From Nocardia tengchongensis (lineage in GTDB: Bacteria; Actinomycetota; Actinomycetes; Mycobacteriales; Mycobacteriaceae): a stretch of DNA of 64,000 nt. The notes under the pieces are model-generated. The model did not search any database, was not told the origin of the DNA, and saw only the letters and a list, made by a program, of their open reading frames with translations. Of this stretch, positions 29,939-38,979 are shown piece by piece. Location: NCBI RefSeq assembly GCF_018362975.1, contig NZ_CP074371.1, forward strand, positions 4,526,001 through 4,590,000, given 5' to 3'. How positions within the stretch are numbered: position 1 is the stretch's first letter; every line of letters starts with the position of its first letter. A program made the translations under genes and the position numbers.

Positions 29939-30661
29939 TCAGCCCTGCCGGGGCTCGATCCAGAGCGCTTCGGACAACGCGCACAGCTCGCCGTCGGCGG
30001 TCGAGAGTGCCACGCCCACCGTGTGTTTGCGGCCGTCGCGGGCGATCACCCAGGCGTGGGAGATGTAGTCGGCTCCGGCGTACATCGGTCGTAGCTGAGT
30101 CGCGGTGAGGGCGGCGGTGAACGCGCCGCTGCCCATCTCGGAGAAGACGAAGGCCGCACGACCTCCGGGACAGTCGAGCGCCGACCAGACGATTTCCGGT
30201 GGCAGCTCCCCGGTCTCGTCGGCGAGGCCCGCGTCAGGAGTCCAGGCCGCGGCCATCATCCGTGTGCCGGGCAGCTCCGACGGGAACAGTCGCAGTCCGC
30301 GACCGGGCGCACAGCCCAGCCCGCAGCCGTAGCAGTCGGTGACGGTCCGGTCGCCCGACAAGGCCAGTTCGACAGCGGATTTCGCGGCGGTCCACGACGG
30401 GGTGGGCCGCGGGTCCAGGGTCAGCACACTCGGTGTGGCTTCGACCAGCAGGGTGTCGTCGGTGGCGGTGAACGCGGCCCGGCCGCCCGCGGGGCTCGAC
30501 AACCGGATCGGGGTGCCGACCATGACCGCACGGCGGAAATCGACGCGCACGGTGTCCCCGCCGGCCTCGGCGGCCAGCAGTCCCGCGAGATACCCGCCGA
30601 ACACGATCTCCGGATAGCCGTGGATGTGCGCGGGAATGGTGAGCGCTTCCGCCTGGGTCAT
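29939..30661 (-). CDS. thioesterase-like (hotdog) protein
   Basis: The 240-residue protein reads as a double-hotdog or hotdog-plus-extension thioesterase relative: IVFGGYLAGLLAAEAGG near residue 20 and GAFTAALTATQLRPMYAGAD in the second half. An unusual Cys pattern CYGCGLGCAPGRGLRL lies near residue 105. The ATG at 30661 begins MTQAEALTIPAHIHGYPEIV. The reading frame is open well upstream only by chance. The substrate is unknown. Confidence 0.75.
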   Translation of the reverse strand: MTQAEALTIPAHIHGYPEIVFGGYLAGLLAAEAGGDTVRVDFRRAVMVGTPIRLSSPAGGRAAFTATDDTLLVEATPSVLTLDPRPTPSWTAAKSAVELALSGDRTVTDCYGCGLGCAPGRGLRLFPSELPGTRMMAAAWTPDAGLADETGELPPEIVWSALDCPGGRAAFVFSEMGSGAFTAALTATQLRPMYAGADYISHAWVIARDGRKHTVGVALSTADGELCALSEALWIEPRQG

Positions 30662-30954
30662 CGTGGCAGGCCAACCCTTCCCCGGCCACCGTGGCCGATC
30701 ATCACACCTGACGATACCCACCCCCCCGAACCCCCGATCCCGTGAGATTTCGCACCCGTCGTCACCCGGCCCGGGTGGGCGCGCCGAGCAGGTCGAGGGC
30801 GCTGTCGGAGCCCGGGCCGCCGCCGGGGAGCGCAGGGCAACCGCGGCGGGCCGTGCCGTCGGCCGCTTGTCCGTGCTCCGTACCTCTAGGTCGTGCGCGT
30901 GTGCTTGTTGGCCGCGCGGTCGCGCCCGGTCGCGTGGCCGCGCGGAACTACCCC

Positions 30955-30995
30955 GGCTTGCGCTCGCACACAACGTGGAACGCACGCGGGATATG
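30955..30995 (-). repeat. degenerate copy of the adenylate cyclase 3' end
   Basis: About 41 nt here are roughly 85% identical to 31020-31060, the last codons of the cyclase gene just upstream on the minus strand. Shared blocks include TTGCGCTCGC, ACGTGG and GCGGGA. The copy is out of frame. The surrounding stretch 30662-31011 holds no recognisable gene. The simplest reading is the tail of a second cyclase copy, or a short segmental duplication. Confidence 0.5.
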
Positions 30996-31011
30996 CGTGT
31001 GCAGTCGACGA

Positions 31012-32013
31012 CTATCGCCGTTTGCGCTCGCGGACGACGTGGGAGCGCAGGCGGGAGATGCCTTTCACTCGCACGCTGCGCAGATGGCGCAAGGTCAGGT
31101 CGGTGTCGGCGTCGAGGATCGCGGCGGCGCCGTCGTCGGCCAGGACGGTGCCGGGGCGGGCCACGCCAGTGAGGCGGGCGGCGACGTTGACCACGGTGCC
31201 GTAGAGGTCGCCGAAGCGGGTGAGGACGGGGCCGTAGGCCAGACCGACGCGGATCTGCGGCATCTCCGAGATCGTCTGGGCCGCACGGGCGATCGCCCTG
31301 TGCATGTCCAGGGCGATGCGGGCGCCGTCGCGAGGGTGCTCGGCGGCGAACATCACTTCGTCGCCGACGTTCTTGATGACCCACCCGCCGTGGGCGGTGA
31401 TCACCTCGGTGGTGGTGGTCTCGAAGGCGTCGAGCAGTTCGGTGAGTTCGTCGGGGTCCAGGTGCCGCGAGAGCCGGGTGTAGCCGACCATGTCCGCGAA
31501 CCCCACCAGCAATGGCCTTGTGGCGGTACCGGATTCGTGGGTGCGGCTCAGCGCCGCGGCCAGGTGCCGCTGCCAGGCGTAGTCGTGCAGTTCGGCCAGC
31601 ACCGCGATGGCGCGCGCGGTCGCGTCCCGGCTCGCCTCGGGCGTCGTGCCGTTGTCGGCGGCGAGGCGGCCGGTGACCTCGCGGGTGATCAGGTCGGCCT
31701 GCCATTCGGCCAGGCGCGCCATCGCCTGACCCATGGTGCGGGCGGCGGCGACCTGGCTCTGCTCATTGGTCAGCGAGGCCGCGCTCAGCGCCGCGAAGGC
31801 GCGCACCGCGGCCACGTCGCTGTCGGTGAAGGCCACCTCGTCGTCGCTCGCGGCGGCCGGAAATCCCAGGGCCACCCACAATTTCCGGGCCTGCTCGACG
31901 GGGACGCCGGACAGTTCGGCGACCTGGACGCGGGTGTACCGGCGCGGCCCGCCCAGCAGTGACTGCTCGACCACCGCGTCGACGATCTCGGTCGACCCAC
32001 CGGATTCGATCAT
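31012..32013 (-). CDS. class III adenylate cyclase with N-terminal regulatory domain
   Basis: The 333-residue soluble protein carries, at about residues 10-90 (GPRRYTRVQVAELSGVPVEQ), the helical adenylate-cyclase regulatory domain seen in Rv1264 and Rv2212. The cyclase homology domain starts near residue 165: VGFADMVGYTRLS (metal Asp), VIKNVGDEVMFA (substrate Lys and second Asp), GTVVNVAARLTG (transition-state Asn and Arg region). All catalytic positions appear intact, so it should make cAMP as a dimer. The ATG at 32013 is used. A 46-nt gap separates it from the DUF305 stop. Confidence 0.9.
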   Translation of the reverse strand: MIESGGSTEIVDAVVEQSLLGGPRRYTRVQVAELSGVPVEQARKLWVALGFPAAASDDEVAFTDSDVAAVRAFAALSAASLTNEQSQVAAARTMGQAMARLAEWQADLITREVTGRLAADNGTTPEASRDATARAIAVLAELHDYAWQRHLAAALSRTHESGTATRPLLVGFADMVGYTRLSRHLDPDELTELLDAFETTTTEVITAHGGWVIKNVGDEVMFAAEHPRDGARIALDMHRAIARAAQTISEMPQIRVGLAYGPVLTRFGDLYGTVVNVAARLTGVARPGTVLADDGAAAILDADTDLTLRHLRSVRVKGISRLRSHVVRERKRR

Positions 32014-32060
32014 GCGGTCAGTACAGCACACGACACGGTCGTGAGGGACGGTCGGGAATC

Positions 32061-32720
32061 TCACGACAGGGGTTGGGCATTGCGTTGCGCGAGCATGATC
32101 GTCATCAGCCCCGCTTCCTGCGACTGGGCAGCGATCATGCCGCGCGCGGCCTCCTTCACCGGGCCCGACGCGACCAGCTGATCGGCCGCCTTCGCCATGG
32201 CCACGCCACCGCGATGATGACGCAGCATGAGTTGCAGGAACAGGACTTCGGCGTCCTTGCCGCGCGCGACGGCCAGGGCATCGAGTTCTGTCTGGGTCGC
32301 CATGCCGGGCATGGAGGTGCCGTTGGTGGCGGCCATGGTCGGCATCGAATGATCGTGCGCACCGGCCGAATCCGAGGTTATCCACGCCATCGGATGCTTG
32401 GAGTCCGGTGATGCGTTGGCCAGGCGCAGCCAGCCGAGCAGGGTGCCGATTTCCATGCGCTGGGCATCGGCGATCTGCTGGGCCAGCTGACGTACGGTCG
32501 GATCGACGCCGGAATCCAGGCGCTGCACCATGATCAGGGCCTGTTCATGGTGCGTGGCCATATCCTGACTGAACCCGATCTCGGTCTGACTGAGCACAGC
32601 CGGTGTCTCGTGCTCGGGGATCAGCAGGGGGCGCAGCAGCATCCCGGCGGCCAGCAGGGTGAGGGCGAGCGCGGCGATCGCCAGTGGCCGCCGCACCCGT
32701 TCACGCAGGGTTCCCGTCAC
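32061..32720 (-). CDS. DUF305 membrane-anchored protein
   Basis: This 219-residue protein has one N-terminal TM anchor (PLAIAALALTLLAAGMLL) and a secreted four-helix DUF305 domain. The two family motifs are FSQDMATHHEQAL (about residue 50) and LMLRHHRGGVAMA (about residue 163). A Met/His-rich linker (HDHSMPTMAATNGTSMPGM) hints at copper binding, but no function is established. The GTG start overlaps the stop of the LVIVD gene by 4 bp, so both are one operon. Confidence 0.9.
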   Translation of the reverse strand: MTGTLRERVRRPLAIAALALTLLAAGMLLRPLLIPEHETPAVLSQTEIGFSQDMATHHEQALIMVQRLDSGVDPTVRQLAQQIADAQRMEIGTLLGWLRLANASPDSKHPMAWITSDSAGAHDHSMPTMAATNGTSMPGMATQTELDALAVARGKDAEVLFLQLMLRHHRGGVAMAKAADQLVASGPVKEAARGMIAAQSQEAGLMTIMLAQRNAQPLS

Positions 32721-34294
32721 GAACCCACCACGGACTGCTGGTCGGCGGGCGGCGTGTACACGTCCTCGGCGAGCTGCAACACCATGAACCCGTTGTCATT
32801 GCAGGTCGCCCACAGCTGACTGCCGTGCCACTCCGGCGGCGAGAAGCACCAGTCGGTGGACAGGTCGCCGAAGGCCAGCATGCCCGTCCGCGACGAGAGC
32901 GCCTGGTTGGGATCGAACTTGCCCTCCAGCATGGCGCGCGCCGCCGACGGGAACTCCATGACCGGCGGGCCGATCAGCGAGGCCAGCGCGTGCGGGGAGT
33001 TCCACAACTCCAGGTTGCGGCCCTTGCGCGCGGGCGGATTGAAGTAGGCGATCTCCTTGGGGTGGAACGGATCCCGCACATCGAACACGCGGATGCCGGA
33101 TTCCTCCCACCCGCAGGCCAGCGCGGTCGGATTGGTGGGCCGGTCGGCGGCGCAGTAGTGGGCGTCGTAGGAGAACACCGAGCCGCCCATGGCCGAGGCC
33201 AGCGCCGAATCCTGGTTCTCGGGCAGGTTGATCTCCAGTTTGAGCTTGGCCGCCACCGACGGATTGGTGTCGTCGGAGACGTCGATGAGCTTTACTCCGC
33301 CCGCGCCGCCCTCGTCCACGGTGAACAGGTAGGGCTTGCCGTCGTAGGTGACCGGGATGCTGTGCTGGGTCGCCCAGCCGTCGGTCCAGAACACCCGTCC
33401 CAGATGGGGGACCTGCGGATTCGGGTCGCGGCGCTGGACGGCGCTGATGTCGAGCACGGTGAAGCCGCCGAGCGCGGACAGGTACATGCGGTTGCCGTCG
33501 GGGCTGATGCCGAAGCCGTGCGCCTCGATGCCGGTCAGGCCCTGCCAGATCACGTGCGGATTGGCCGGATCGGTCAGATCGACCGCGCTGACGAAGCCGG
33601 GCGCGATGCCCGAGGCCCAATACGTGCGACCGTCGGGGGAGAAGCCGCCCTCGTGCGTCGTGATGGGCAGCGGCATCAGCAGATTCGTGCCCGCGCCCGG
33701 GTTCAGCAGTCGCGGATGCGCGCAGTCGGAGATGTCGTACACCGACAGGTATCCCGCGCCCTCACCGACCGGAACACCGGTGCCCACCAGCAGTTTCCGC
33801 TCGGCATTGACCTTCAGCGACTCCCAGGTGCCCGCGAGCATGGCCGGTTCGGTGAGGCTGCCGGTCTCCACCGGGTTCGCCGGATCCGACACGTCGAGCA
33901 CCTGCACGCCCTGCGCGGGCCCGAGAATGTTGCCCGGGAACAGCGATCCGGTGTACGAGCAGTGGTCGTAGGTCGTCGAGGTGATGCCCGCGCCCTTCCC
34001 GACATACCCGCCCACGAACGACAGGTTGCAGCGATAGCCCAGCGTGCTGCGCCCACCGTTGCGGTCGTCGGCCGGAACATCGCCCTGCAGGCCCCTTTCC
34101 GGCAGCGAGTCCGCGCCGCACTCCGCCCGTGGCACCGAGGTGCGGCCCACGTCGAGGAACTGTTGCACTTGATCGGCGAGATCGGACTGCAGGTCCGCCG
34201 ATGCTCCGTGCATCGGCAGGACCGCCGCCCCCAGCAGCGTCACCGCCAGCACCGCTGCCGGCTTGGACCGCCGGATGCCCCTGAACCGCCCCAT
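32717..34294 (-). CDS. secreted LVIVD-repeat beta-propeller protein
   Basis: The 525-residue protein has a signal peptide (KPAAVLAVTLLGAAVLPMHG, cut near residue 34). Repeated blades share V-x-D-x-S-DPANP or D-x-RDPFHP turns (VQVLDVSDPANPVETGS, AVDLTDPANPHV, IRVFDVRDPFHPKEIAYF). The family is of unknown function. The ATG at 34294 follows GGGGG about 8 nt upstream. It is translationally coupled to the DUF305 gene, a pairing that suggests a joint extracytoplasmic task. Confidence 0.87.
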   Translation of the reverse strand: MGRFRGIRRSKPAAVLAVTLLGAAVLPMHGASADLQSDLADQVQQFLDVGRTSVPRAECGADSLPERGLQGDVPADDRNGGRSTLGYRCNLSFVGGYVGKGAGITSTTYDHCSYTGSLFPGNILGPAQGVQVLDVSDPANPVETGSLTEPAMLAGTWESLKVNAERKLLVGTGVPVGEGAGYLSVYDISDCAHPRLLNPGAGTNLLMPLPITTHEGGFSPDGRTYWASGIAPGFVSAVDLTDPANPHVIWQGLTGIEAHGFGISPDGNRMYLSALGGFTVLDISAVQRRDPNPQVPHLGRVFWTDGWATQHSIPVTYDGKPYLFTVDEGGAGGVKLIDVSDDTNPSVAAKLKLEINLPENQDSALASAMGGSVFSYDAHYCAADRPTNPTALACGWEESGIRVFDVRDPFHPKEIAYFNPPARKGRNLELWNSPHALASLIGPPVMEFPSAARAMLEGKFDPNQALSSRTGMLAFGDLSTDWCFSPPEWHGSQLWATCNDNGFMVLQLAEDVYTPPADQQSVVGS

Positions 34295-34562
34295 CGCGGT
34301 ACCCCCGTCTTCGTTGTGCCTGCCCGTTTGTGTCGTGACCGGGCGCACAAGTCGAGGTGCGATGTGGTCACGGTTACATCGCGAACGCTAACTCATAGAC
34401 TGACCGCTCGGTAGATCTAGCGCAAAATTGTCTGTGACAGTTTGTGGCGGTGGGTCGGTCGTTCGGCCGGGGCCCTGCCGAAAACCGGTGCGGCGGTGGT
34501 TAACAGGATCGTCCCTAGAGTCGATCTTGAAGAGGTCCGATGATCGAAGGGGTAGGTGAACG

Positions 34563-35171
34563 ATGCGTTCGACAGTATTGACGGTGCTACTGGCCGGCGC
34601 GGTGGTCGCGGCGGCGACCGGTTGCACGGACGGGGCGACGCCCGGATCCGCCCCGGCGACCTCCGCGGCCCCCGTCTCATCCGGCGGCGGAAACCCCAGC
34701 GCCACAGGCAACCCCGGCCCCACGACCGGCGCCTCCGCCACCACCACCTCCGCCGACACCCCGATCGCCGCCTGCGCGCCCGGCCAGGTCGAGATCACCG
34801 CCAAGGGTCGCGGCGCCGCCATGAGCCACCACGGCATCACCCTCACCTTCTCGATCGCCAACCCCGCCCAGGCGTGCACCCTGCACGGCTACCCCGGTCT
34901 GGACGAGACCACCGACACCGGCGAGGTGATCCACGCCGAGCGCACCCCCGGCGGCTACATGGCTCAGGACGCCGACCCCGAAGCCACGGTCGTCGTCAAA
35001 TCCGGCCACCCCGCCCAGGCCGTCGCCGAGTCCGTCGCCTGCGGCGTCTTCGGCAAACCCGACCTGAAGGTAGTGAAAACCCAAGTAACTCCGCCCAACT
35101 CGACCGACACCCGGACCGTCGACGCCTCCCTCGATACCTGCAACCTGAAGATCCACCCGGTGACGGCCTAG
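34563..35171 (+). CDS. DUF4232 lipoprotein
   Basis: The 202-residue lipoprotein has a signal peptide with lipobox at Cys21 (AAATGC), a 45-residue Ser/Thr/Pro/Gly linker and then one DUF4232 domain (GRGAAMSHHGITLTFSIANP, CTLHGYPGLDE) with paired Cys residues. The domain is common in actinobacterial secreted proteins of unknown function. It starts 269 nt from the divergent LVIVD gene. Confidence 0.88.
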   Translation: MRSTVLTVLLAGAVVAAATGCTDGATPGSAPATSAAPVSSGGGNPSATGNPGPTTGASATTTSADTPIAACAPGQVEITAKGRGAAMSHHGITLTFSIANPAQACTLHGYPGLDETTDTGEVIHAERTPGGYMAQDADPEATVVVKSGHPAQAVAESVACGVFGKPDLKVVKTQVTPPNSTDTRTVDASLDTCNLKIHPVTA

Positions 35172-35341
35172 CCCCCTCGCGGGGTGGGCGAATTATGAGG
35201 GTTTGGCCTGAAAATGCTCCGGTGCCCGGTTCGGGTAACCGCTCGGCGCGCTCCCTCGGTACCCTCTACGCCGTGCGCCGACCTCCCCGACTGGGCGGTC
35301 GGCTTGCGCACCAGTGGTATTCGGAACGTGAAGGATGTGCA

Positions 35342-35842
35342 TTGAAGCTCCGTCAGAGTGGACGTCTCGCCGTGGCGGCGTTGGCCGTCGTGACCGTATT
35401 CGGTCTGTCGGCCTGTGGTAGCGGTGAGAAGCACCCGGGCCACACGCCGGCCAAGCCGTCGACGTCGAAAATGGCGTCCGGCCAGACGTATCCGCCCGCC
35501 CCGTCCGCGACGGAGCTGAACACCGCCATGCAGAAGGTCCTCGACCCCAGCGTCCCCGACACCGAGAAGCTGGACCTGATGCAGGGCATGCAGGCCGACC
35601 CCAGCCTCCCGTCCCGCCTGGTCGAGGCCTACAAGCAGAACAACGCCTCCATCACCGTCACCAACGTCGTCGACCTCGGCAACGGCACCCTCACCGCCGA
35701 CGCCCAGGCCGCCATCAACGGCGGCGCCCCCCAACAGGCGGTCGTTCCCTTCGTCGCCGAAGCCGGCAAGTGGAAGGTCCAGAAGGACTGGATCTGCAAC
35801 ATCCTCTCCCTCGCCAACCAGACCTCCCCGGCCTGCAGCTGA
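35342..35842 (+). CDS. Mtb12-like lipoprotein
   Basis: The 166-residue protein starts with a TTG at 35342, preceded at the right distance by GAAGGA; no ATG or GTG fits. The signal peptide ends in the lipobox LSAC. The mature part after a Pro/Lys linker resembles the low-molecular-weight antigen Mtb12 fold (ATELNTAMQKVLDPSVPDTE, ASITVTNVVDLGNGTLTADA). It ends with a Cys pair (WICNILSL and PACS). A strong terminator follows. Confidence 0.8.
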   Translation: MKLRQSGRLAVAALAVVTVFGLSACGSGEKHPGHTPAKPSTSKMASGQTYPPAPSATELNTAMQKVLDPSVPDTEKLDLMQGMQADPSLPSRLVEAYKQNNASITVTNVVDLGNGTLTADAQAAINGGAPQQAVVPFVAEAGKWKVQKDWICNILSLANQTSPACS

Positions 35843-35853
35843 GTTCCGGCGCT

Positions 35854-35882
35854 ACGGGGCCGGAAGTTGCTTCCGGCCCCGT
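35854..35882 (+). terminator. 13-bp hairpin terminator after the Mtb12-like gene
   Basis: ACGGGGCCGGAAG and CTTCCGGCCCCGT form a perfect stem around TTG, starting 12 nt after the stop. Confidence 0.85.
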
Positions 35883-36011
35883 GGCACCACCGCACCGTCT
35901 GATCGGGCAGTGTGAACTCCCCGGTGTGCGGCAGGGTCGCGGGGTGACGACAGGCGTACCATCAGGCGTGCTCGGCGCTCGAGATCTTGTCCCTGCGAAC
36001 AAGGTGGAGCA

Positions 36012-37058
36012 ATGCGCCAACCGTCGATTCATGTCGCGTCGCTCGTAGCCGGCGAAGAGATGCACGACAGTGAACTCGGTTCGATTCACCGGCTCACGGC
36101 CGACAACTTCCCGGTCTTGAACGGTTTGTCGATCAAGCGACTACGGCTGGCTCCCTCCGCTATTCGCGAACCACACTGGCACGCGAACGCTACCGAACTG
36201 ACCTACTGCCTCGCAGGGCAAGTGCTGGTGTCGGTTCTGGACAATGGAAGCAAGTTCTCGTCGTTCCTGGTCAGCGCCGGAGAGATGTTCCACATCGAGT
36301 CGGGTGCGCTGCACCATGTCGAGAACATCGGTGACACCGACGCGGAATTCGTCATCGCCTTCCGGCATGAGCGACCAGAAGACTTCGGCTTCAGCGCGGC
36401 CCTCGGCGCGATGACCGACGCGGTCCTCGGAAACACTTACGACCTCCCGGCCGAGGCCTTTGCCGGTATCCGGCGCAGCACTACGGCGAAGCTGATCGTC
36501 GCCCGGGAAGGCGCCCCCGATATCCCGACGGCGGCCCATTTCGGGGACCCGCATCATTACGCCGTCGAAGCCATGGCGCCACCGCTGGAGTACTCGGCGG
36601 GATCGGCCCGCTTCGCCCGGCAACAGTATTGGCCTGCCCTGCACGACATCTCGATGTACTCCCTGCGAGTCAGCGAAGACGGTATGCGCGAACCACATTG
36701 GCATCCGGTGACCGCCGAAATGGGCTACGTGCACAAGGGTTCGGCGCGGATGACGATCATGAACCCCGACGGCGCCCTCGACACCTACATCGTCAACGAG
36801 GGTGAGGTCTACTTCGTCCCTCGCGCCTACCCACACCACATCGAGGTGATCGACTCACCCGAGATCCACCTCCTCATCTTCTTCGACCAGTCCACCCCCG
36901 CCGATATCGGCTACCGCGCCTCGATGAGCGCCTACTCTCGCAAAGTCCTGGCCGCGACGTTCGGCGTCGCGCTCGCCGACCTCCCACCCCTTCCCTTCAC
37001 CCCGTCCGACCCCCTCCTCGTCACCCGCCGCAACCCCCTCGACCCCGTCGCTGACTGA
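36012..37058 (+). CDS. bicupin protein (oxalate decarboxylase-like)
   Basis: The 348-residue protein has two cupin domains, each with the metal-site signature EPHWH (residues about 56-60 and 227-231), matched by later His residues (ALHHVENIGD and AYPHHIEVID). The layout fits the bicupin group that includes oxalate decarboxylase. The N-terminal HDSELGSIHRLTADNFPVLN segment is typical of that group. The ATG at 36012 follows AAGGTGGAG. Whether it is an enzyme or a sugar- or auxin-like binder is not clear. Confidence 0.85.
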   Translation: MRQPSIHVASLVAGEEMHDSELGSIHRLTADNFPVLNGLSIKRLRLAPSAIREPHWHANATELTYCLAGQVLVSVLDNGSKFSSFLVSAGEMFHIESGALHHVENIGDTDAEFVIAFRHERPEDFGFSAALGAMTDAVLGNTYDLPAEAFAGIRRSTTAKLIVAREGAPDIPTAAHFGDPHHYAVEAMAPPLEYSAGSARFARQQYWPALHDISMYSLRVSEDGMREPHWHPVTAEMGYVHKGSARMTIMNPDGALDTYIVNEGEVYFVPRAYPHHIEVIDSPEIHLLIFFDQSTPADIGYRASMSAYSRKVLAATFGVALADLPPLPFTPSDPLLVTRRNPLDPVAD

Positions 37059-37059
37059 G

Positions 37060-37359
37060 GTGGCGTCGAGGCGGACTTCGTCGACGAACGGAGCGGTTGC
37101 CAGCCGTGATACCACTGGGCCATCTGGTCGGGGGTGAATTGGTCGGCTTGGGGTCGGCCGGCGTGGCGGCGGACGGTCTCGTCGAAGGAGAGGTCGATGT
37201 TGACCGCGCCTGGGACGTCGGACTCGCGCAACATGTGGCGTCGGACCGTATCCTGCGGCACGACAAGGCAACTCGCGCGCGGGAAACGCTGTTGCACTCC
37301 GTTGGCCACCGTTGTCTTGCCGGAGCGGAGTTGCCGCGGATCACGACGAGGGTGCTCAT
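37060..37359 (-). pseudogene. P-loop kinase pseudogene (AAA/zeta-toxin-like), internally deleted
   Basis: Minus-strand ATG 37359 opens MSTLVVIRGNS, the start of a small actinobacterial P-loop kinase. One base is missing in the P-loop, so GSGKT is read only in the next frame. That frame continues with RFPRASCLVVPQDTVRRHML and DVPGAVNID, then jumps directly to LSFDETVRRHAGRPQ, so roughly 60-80 central codons are gone. A further slip follows near FVDEVRLDATS. It overlaps the HEAT-repeat gene end (stop and ATG nearly abut), so it was once coupled to it. Confidence 0.75.
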
Positions 37360-37367
37360 GGTTCGGG

Positions 37368-38864
37368 TCATGGGCGATCGTCGAGTTGGACGAGGGCGAG
37401 AGCTATGTGCAGGTTGTCGACGTCTCGGAGGGTGCTGGCGGCGGAAGCGGGCAGGCCGGAATCGCGGCAGGCATCGAGCAGACGGAGGTGGATGGCCCAG
37501 GTCATCGACGGCGGTTCCGTGAGCAGGGGTAGCAGGGGGTCGATGTGGCTGCCGAGTTGGGAGATCGCCTCGGCGCGGATGCTTTCGCGGAGGTCTGTTC
37601 GCGCCAGGTCGATCAGGCGGTCGTCGAGTTCGCCGGGTGGGGTGTGGGCGGCGCAGGTGGCCAGGGCTTCGTAGCCGCGGGTAGCGGCTACTTCACCGGA
37701 GGCGACCAGATTCCAGGTGAGCGTGGCGATTTCCCGTGATGGCGGCACGAATCGGAGGTTGTAGACCGCGGACTTGCGGACGCCGGAGTTCGGGTCGTGG
37801 GCGAGGGCGAGGAGCGTGTCCACCTCGTGCCAGTTCGCCAGCATGCGGCAGGACAGTTCCCGGACTTCGGGGTCGGGATGGCTGGAGAGCAGGGCGGCGA
37901 TGGCGGGACGGTCGGCGGCGGGTACGCGCGGCCAGTCGTAGGCGCGCAGCGCGGTGAGTTTCGCCGTCCACAGTCCGTCGAGGTCTGAATAGGTGGCGAT
38001 GATCTCTGCCGCTGTGGGGACGGGTGGCCTCGGGCGGCCCCGGCCTGGTCGTGTGGACGGGGACGCGGGATCGGTCTCGGGTGGGCCGAGGATGTCGGCG
38101 ACCGGGACGATCCACGATCGGAGGGACATTTGCTCGCGCTCGAAATCGACGAGCATGTCGTCCTTGGATGCCTGCGCGGCGACTGCCCGGGCGTCATCGC
38201 CCTGGGCGATCTCGTGCAGCAGCCGCAGCGTGGCCCGGCTGTGGTAGTAGCGAAGCGTTTCGATTGCGGCGCAAGCGACGTCGGTGTCGCTGTCAGCGGC
38301 GGCGCGATGCAGCCCGGGTTCGGCGGCCACCGGTTCGTCCCAGCACAGGACGTCGGCCGCAGCTCGCCGTACGGCCGGGTCAGGGTGGTCCAAACCCAGT
38401 ATCTTGTACTGCTGCCAGCGCGGTTCCTCGAAGCCGAACTCGAGGCCGATCACCGCGTGCCGGTGCAGCAGGTGGTGCGGATCGCGCGCGACCGGTTCGA
38501 GTAGATCGGACTCGCTGCGGTCGGCCTGCCGCAGTATGCAGGCGCGCACCAGGTCGTCGCCGCTGTTCCACCACGCACGCAACTCCGCGCCTTCGGGGCA
38601 CATCGCCGTGCTCTCCAGCACCCCCAGTGCCGCCTGCCGCACCTCCACCGGACGGCTGCCGTCCAAACCGATCGCGGTCAGCGGTTCGACGCCTCGTGGA
38701 TCGCCCAGCCGCTGCAGCGCATACGTGATCTCGTCCCGCTCCAGCCCACCGATATCGGTATCGGCCAGCCTCCGGATCAACTCGAACGTCGCGGACCGAT
38801 CAGCCTGCTCCGTGATCGGTTCCAACTCACCACTCACCGCACCCACCAATCCTCGCCGAGCCAC
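37368..38864 (-). CDS. HEAT-repeat protein
   Basis: The 498-residue protein is almost wholly helical repeats. Typical HEAT elements are DPRGVEPLTAIGLDGSRPVE, VRQAALGVLES, DPAVRRAAADVLCWDE, HPDPEVRELSCRMLANW and DPNSGVRKSAVYNLRF. A Pro-rich linker (about residues 270-288) divides two repeat blocks. No enzyme motif is visible and a scaffold or binding role is likely. The former kinase gene starts directly after its stop. Confidence 0.78.
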   Translation of the reverse strand: MARRGLVGAVSGELEPITEQADRSATFELIRRLADTDIGGLERDEITYALQRLGDPRGVEPLTAIGLDGSRPVEVRQAALGVLESTAMCPEGAELRAWWNSGDDLVRACILRQADRSESDLLEPVARDPHHLLHRHAVIGLEFGFEEPRWQQYKILGLDHPDPAVRRAAADVLCWDEPVAAEPGLHRAAADSDTDVACAAIETLRYYHSRATLRLLHEIAQGDDARAVAAQASKDDMLVDFEREQMSLRSWIVPVADILGPPETDPASPSTRPGRGRPRPPVPTAAEIIATYSDLDGLWTAKLTALRAYDWPRVPAADRPAIAALLSSHPDPEVRELSCRMLANWHEVDTLLALAHDPNSGVRKSAVYNLRFVPPSREIATLTWNLVASGEVAATRGYEALATCAAHTPPGELDDRLIDLARTDLRESIRAEAISQLGSHIDPLLPLLTEPPSMTWAIHLRLLDACRDSGLPASAASTLRDVDNLHIALALVQLDDRP

Positions 38865-38979
38865 CCCATCCGGACTATCGAGAATCCTCAGCCCAGAGCC
38901 CGAACAATGCCAGTCGATTTCGACTCCGATGGCATTGCAAGAGGCGACGAGGCCCAGGCCGCTACTGTCGGCGGCGTAG

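Noticed and set aside
29239..30094. Read-through extension of the acyl-CoA dehydrogenase frame
   Set aside because: It crosses a perfect terminator and lies antisense to the SLATT-like gene; the expected C-terminus is in the neighbouring frame.
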